DNA of 8,406 nt from JAGLHV01 sp023132075 [NCBI: bacterium] (lineage in GTDB: Bacteria; CBDUZB01; JAGLHV01): contig JAGLYT010000057.1 in assembly GCA_023132075.1 (NCBI GenBank), forward strand, positions 1-8,406, written 5' to 3'. The translations under genes were made by a program, and so were the position numbers. Below are positions 6,772-8,406 of this stretch, one piece after another. The notes beneath the pieces were generated by a model. The model made no database searches, was not told where the DNA came from, and saw nothing but the letters and a program-made list of their open reading frames with translations. Every line of letters begins with the position of its first letter. The first letter of the stretch is position 1.

Positions 6772-7305
6772 GTGTGGATTTTGAGAAGGGAAATAAAAAG
6801 GGGGTTAGTTTTATTATATCCGATGGTAATAATTTGTTTTCTTTTATTACCGGTAAAAGCATTTGCTCAGGATAGGTGGAAGACACAGGAAGGATTTGAT
6901 TTTTATGCTAAAACTCCGATGAATGCTTCTTTACGGTCATTATTATTACCGGGCTGGGGGCAGTTTTTTAATCAGCAAAAGACAAAGGGGTATATTATTA
7001 CCGGGATGACACTGGCAAGTTTAACCGGAGCGATACTGATGTACAGTAAAGCCAATGACACTTACAGTGAGTATGAAGACAAAGGGATTCCTGACGATTC
7101 ATTGTATGATGATTATTGTGATCAGCTGGATACGAGTAGAATGTGTGGATATGTAGCAGCAGCTTTTTGGACTTGGGGAGTAATAGATGCTTATTTATTT
7201 GCTTCTTCTTCAACCACAAGTGCTAAAGGAGAAAAAAAAGAAGGATTGGTTTTTCAAATGCAGGGAACAGAGCGATTTGTTTTGGCTTATAATAAAATGT
7301 TTTAG
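6772..7305 (+). CDS. DUF5683-like membrane protein with signal peptide
   Basis: Protein of 177 aa from GTG 6772. Residues 1-32 are a signal peptide (MWILRREIKRG, long hydrophobic core, cleavage at AFA/QD). The mature start carries the DUF5683 hallmark SLRSLLLPGWGQFFNQQKTKG (53-73). It is followed by two probable membrane helices, ~73-92 (YIITGMTLASLTGAILMY) and ~125-144 (CGYVAAAFWTWGVIDAYLFA), joined by an acidic Asp/Tyr-rich loop. The family is common in Bacteroidota and other diderms and has no established function to my knowledge. The C-terminal segment GLVFQMQ to LAYNKMF is strand-like and ends in Phe. The gene is preceded by the heptad-repeat gap, so it probably opens a new transcript, and is followed 39 bases later by a lipoprotein gene likely in the same operon. 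A broader TM2-like classification is possible. Confidence 0.75.
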   Translation: MWILRREIKRGLVLLYPMVIICFLLLPVKAFAQDRWKTQEGFDFYAKTPMNASLRSLLLPGWGQFFNQQKTKGYIITGMTLASLTGAILMYSKANDTYSEYEDKGIPDDSLYDDYCDQLDTSRMCGYVAAAFWTWGVIDAYLFASSSTTSAKGEKKEGLVFQMQGTERFVLAYNKMF

Positions 7306-7344
7306 TTTTTTGCAGCAATTTTAAATAATTAAAAGGAGAAAAAA

Positions 7345-8013
7345 ATGAAAAAGAGTTTAGTTTATTTAATTACAACTACAATGGTAGGAAGTTTTTTATT
7401 TGGTTGTACACCGGTACAACAATCGGTAAAGAAGGACGCAGTAACTGGTTCTACAGCGAAAGTAAGAACTTCTGTTTCTAAAAGAAGTTCTACAGGGTTT
7501 AAGCCCTTTTATATCTATACGGAAGAAGGTTCTATGAGTAACCATTATTGCCCTTCCGGTTGGATGGGGGATATAAGTGATTTGAAAATAGATGGTGCCT
7601 GGGCAGTAAAACCTCATTCCGGAAGAACCTGTTTTAAGATTTCTTATGCAGCAAAAGGGCCTAATGGTTGGGCCGGTATTTATTGGCAGGAACCGGCAAA
7701 TAATTGGGGAACAGTAAAGGGTGGTTTCAACTTAAGCGGAGCAACAAGTTTTACTTTTTGGTTAAGAGGTGAAAAAGGAGGAGAAAGAATAGGAGGTTTT
7801 ACAGTAGGAGGAATAATGGATGGTTCCGTTTCTTCCGATACGGCTAAAGGAAGTCTTGGTGCGGTAGTATGTACTAAAGAATGGAAGCAATATACAATTG
7901 ATTTAACAGGAAAAGATATGTCCAATATTATTAGCGGGCTTTCCTTTTCAGTTGGTAAAGGAGATAACGCCGGAGGGTCGATTTTTTATTTAGATGATGT
8001 AAGATTTGAATAA
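7345..8013 (+). CDS. Lipoprotein with carbohydrate-binding-module-like beta-sandwich domain (paralogue of 5911-6570)
   Basis: Protein of 222 aa. The signal peptide ends in lipobox LFGC, giving lipidated Cys21. A Ser/Thr/Lys-rich linker (~22-51) precedes the domain at ~52-222. Ordered motifs are FYIYTEEGS, NHYCPSGWMGD (66-76), a GWAGIYWQEPANNWG aromatic patch (108-122), TSFTFWLRGEKGGE (134-147), EWKQYTIDLTGKDMS (179-193) and the closing strand SIFYLDDVRFE. This pattern fits a galactose-binding/CBM-like jelly roll. The tryptophans W109, W114 and W121 are candidates for sugar stacking. AGGAG at 7334-7338 sits 6 bases before the ATG. The gene lies 39 bases after the DUF5683-like gene, probably in one operon, and a large hairpin follows its stop. 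Carbohydrate binding is inferred and the ligand is unknown. Confidence 0.77.
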   Translation: MKKSLVYLITTTMVGSFLFGCTPVQQSVKKDAVTGSTAKVRTSVSKRSSTGFKPFYIYTEEGSMSNHYCPSGWMGDISDLKIDGAWAVKPHSGRTCFKISYAAKGPNGWAGIYWQEPANNWGTVKGGFNLSGATSFTFWLRGEKGGERIGGFTVGGIMDGSVSSDTAKGSLGAVVCTKEWKQYTIDLTGKDMSNIISGLSFSVGKGDNAGGSIFYLDDVRFE

Positions 8014-8066
8014 ACGATGGCTTGAATAGTGTTAAAAGTTTGATTGATTTATTTTGGATGATTAAT

Positions 8067-8143
8067 AAAAAAAGTAACAGTGTAGGAGTGACTAAGGTTT
8101 GTTTAGAAACGATAAACATCGTCGCTCCTATGCGTTCTTTTTT
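8067..8143. terminator. Large hairpin with flanking A and T tracts: candidate bidirectional terminator or MITE-like element
   Basis: TAGGAGTGAC (8083-8092) pairs with GTCGCTCCTA (8121-8130) at 10 positions including one G-T wobble. An inner stem TGTTTA/TAAACA (8100-8105 with 8113-8118) closes a 7-base loop. A run of A (8067-8073) lies upstream and a run of T (8138-8143) downstream, and these also pair approximately. It begins ~55 bases after the lipoprotein stop, a sensible terminator position. The T-run starts 7 bases after the stem and the inner part is AT-rich, so a miniature inverted-repeat element that also serves as a terminator is equally possible. Confidence 0.5.
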
Positions 8144-8200
8144 AAGAAATTAATTAGAGATAAAATTTAAAAAGGTTACTCCTTGATAATGTTTTTAAAC

Positions 8201-8303
8201 TTTGTCTTTGTTTTGAATTTATGATTTTGACTTTGCCTGTCCTCCAGTCTGTAAGGAGGGTTTAGTATTTATTCTTTGTCTGTTATCTATGGACTATCGA
8301 CTG
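8201..8303 (-). repeat. Inverted copy of the 6587-6692 heptad array, interrupted by a palindromic unit
   Basis: The reverse complement of 8261-8303 matches 6587-6629 at 41 of 43 positions. The reverse complement of 8201-8230 matches 6663-6692 at 30 of 30. Between them, the 33 bases of heptads at 6630-6662 are replaced by 30 bases (8231-8260) containing the palindrome CCTCC-AGTCTGTAA-GGAGG. The two copies face each other and bracket the DUF5683-like gene and the second lipoprotein gene. Confidence 0.85.
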
Positions 8304-8341
8304 CTAAAGCATAGCAACAGTCTCGCCAGTCAGTAAGGCGG
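8299..8341. repeat. Adjacent hairpins, including a further palindromic unit with a conserved 9-nt loop
   Basis: GACTGCT at 8299-8305 pairs with AGCA and AGTC at 8312-8322, leaving a 2-base bulge. It is followed directly by TCGCC-AGTCAGTAA-GGCGG (8323-8341), with 5-bp arms including one wobble. Loop length and sequence match the palindromes at 3104-3122 and 8241-8259 with one change. Confidence 0.6.
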
Positions 8342-8406
8342 ATTGGAAAGGTGTAGGTGTTTTACTACAGACAAAATATATTTCTCTCTAGACGCATAAT
8401 TTTACC

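Larger units (their letters stand above)
8014..8406. other. 393-base gene-free region made mostly of inverted and palindromic repeats
   Basis: No credible coding sequence, tRNA or rRNA is visible on either strand. In order it holds a large hairpin flanked by A and T tracts (8067-8143), an inverted copy of the 6587-6692 heptad array (8201-8303) with a palindrome embedded at 8241-8259, a hairpin with a further palindrome (8299-8341), and a small TGTAG/CTACA hairpin (8352-8369). The last ~35 bases are featureless, and I see no clear promoter for a downstream gene. Confidence 0.7.

Noticed and set aside
6998-8119. Several short minus-strand open frames opposite the DUF5683-like and second lipoprotein genes
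   Set aside because: All are short antisense shadows without domain motifs; the one reaching 8119 runs into the hairpin repeat.

Overview
The window is AT-rich DNA in which every recognisable gene is on the + strand. It suggests a didermic (outer-membrane) bacterium. Three observations support this: a PorV/UPF0164-type outer-membrane barrel ending in Phe, a large secreted protein with a C-terminal OmpA peptidoglycan-binding domain, and two lipoproteins. C-terminal FlgD/T9SS-like Ig domains, a PorV homologue and a DUF5683 protein are typical of Bacteroidota/FCB-type bacteria and many uncultivated candidate phyla. The dense, degenerate intergenic repeats favour an uncultivated lineage, but the phylum cannot be fixed from this window.

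Layout. (1) 1-491 is the 3' end of a glycoside hydrolase with a charged linker and a probable C-terminal membrane anchor. (2) 491-1942 is a second, paralogous, secreted clan GH-A-like glycoside hydrolase with a FlgD/T9SS-like C-terminal domain; it overlaps gene 1 by one base (TAATG). (3) 1944-3050 is a PorV-like outer-membrane protein one base downstream. (4) 3051-3217 is a gap occupied by an 81-bp folded repeat. (5) 3218-5905 is an 895-aa secreted protein built as probable beta-barrel, Pro-rich hinge, FlgD-like Ig domain and OmpA domain. (6) 5911-6570 is a lipoprotein with a carbohydrate-binding-like beta-sandwich. (7) 6571-6771 is a gap filled by 18 in-phase degenerate heptanucleotide repeats. 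(8) 6772-7305 is a DUF5683-like membrane protein with a GTG start set by a strong ribosome-binding site. (9) 7345-8013 is a second carbohydrate-binding-like lipoprotein, paralogous to the first. (10) 8014-8406 has no gene; it holds a large hairpin, an inverted copy of the heptad array and more palindromic units.

Inferred joint role: every product appears to be exported to the envelope. Two glycoside hydrolases, two sugar-binding-like lipoproteins, a PorV-like barrel and a peptidoglycan-tethered barrel fit a cell-surface polysaccharide processing, binding or transport locus. One hydrolase may be exported or surface-attached in a PorV-dependent, T9SS-like way. This is inference: the substrate is unknown and no other T9SS component is visible. 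Genes 1-3 are almost certainly co-transcribed, as are the barrel-OmpA gene and the first lipoprotein gene. The repeats may split the region into three transcriptional blocks.
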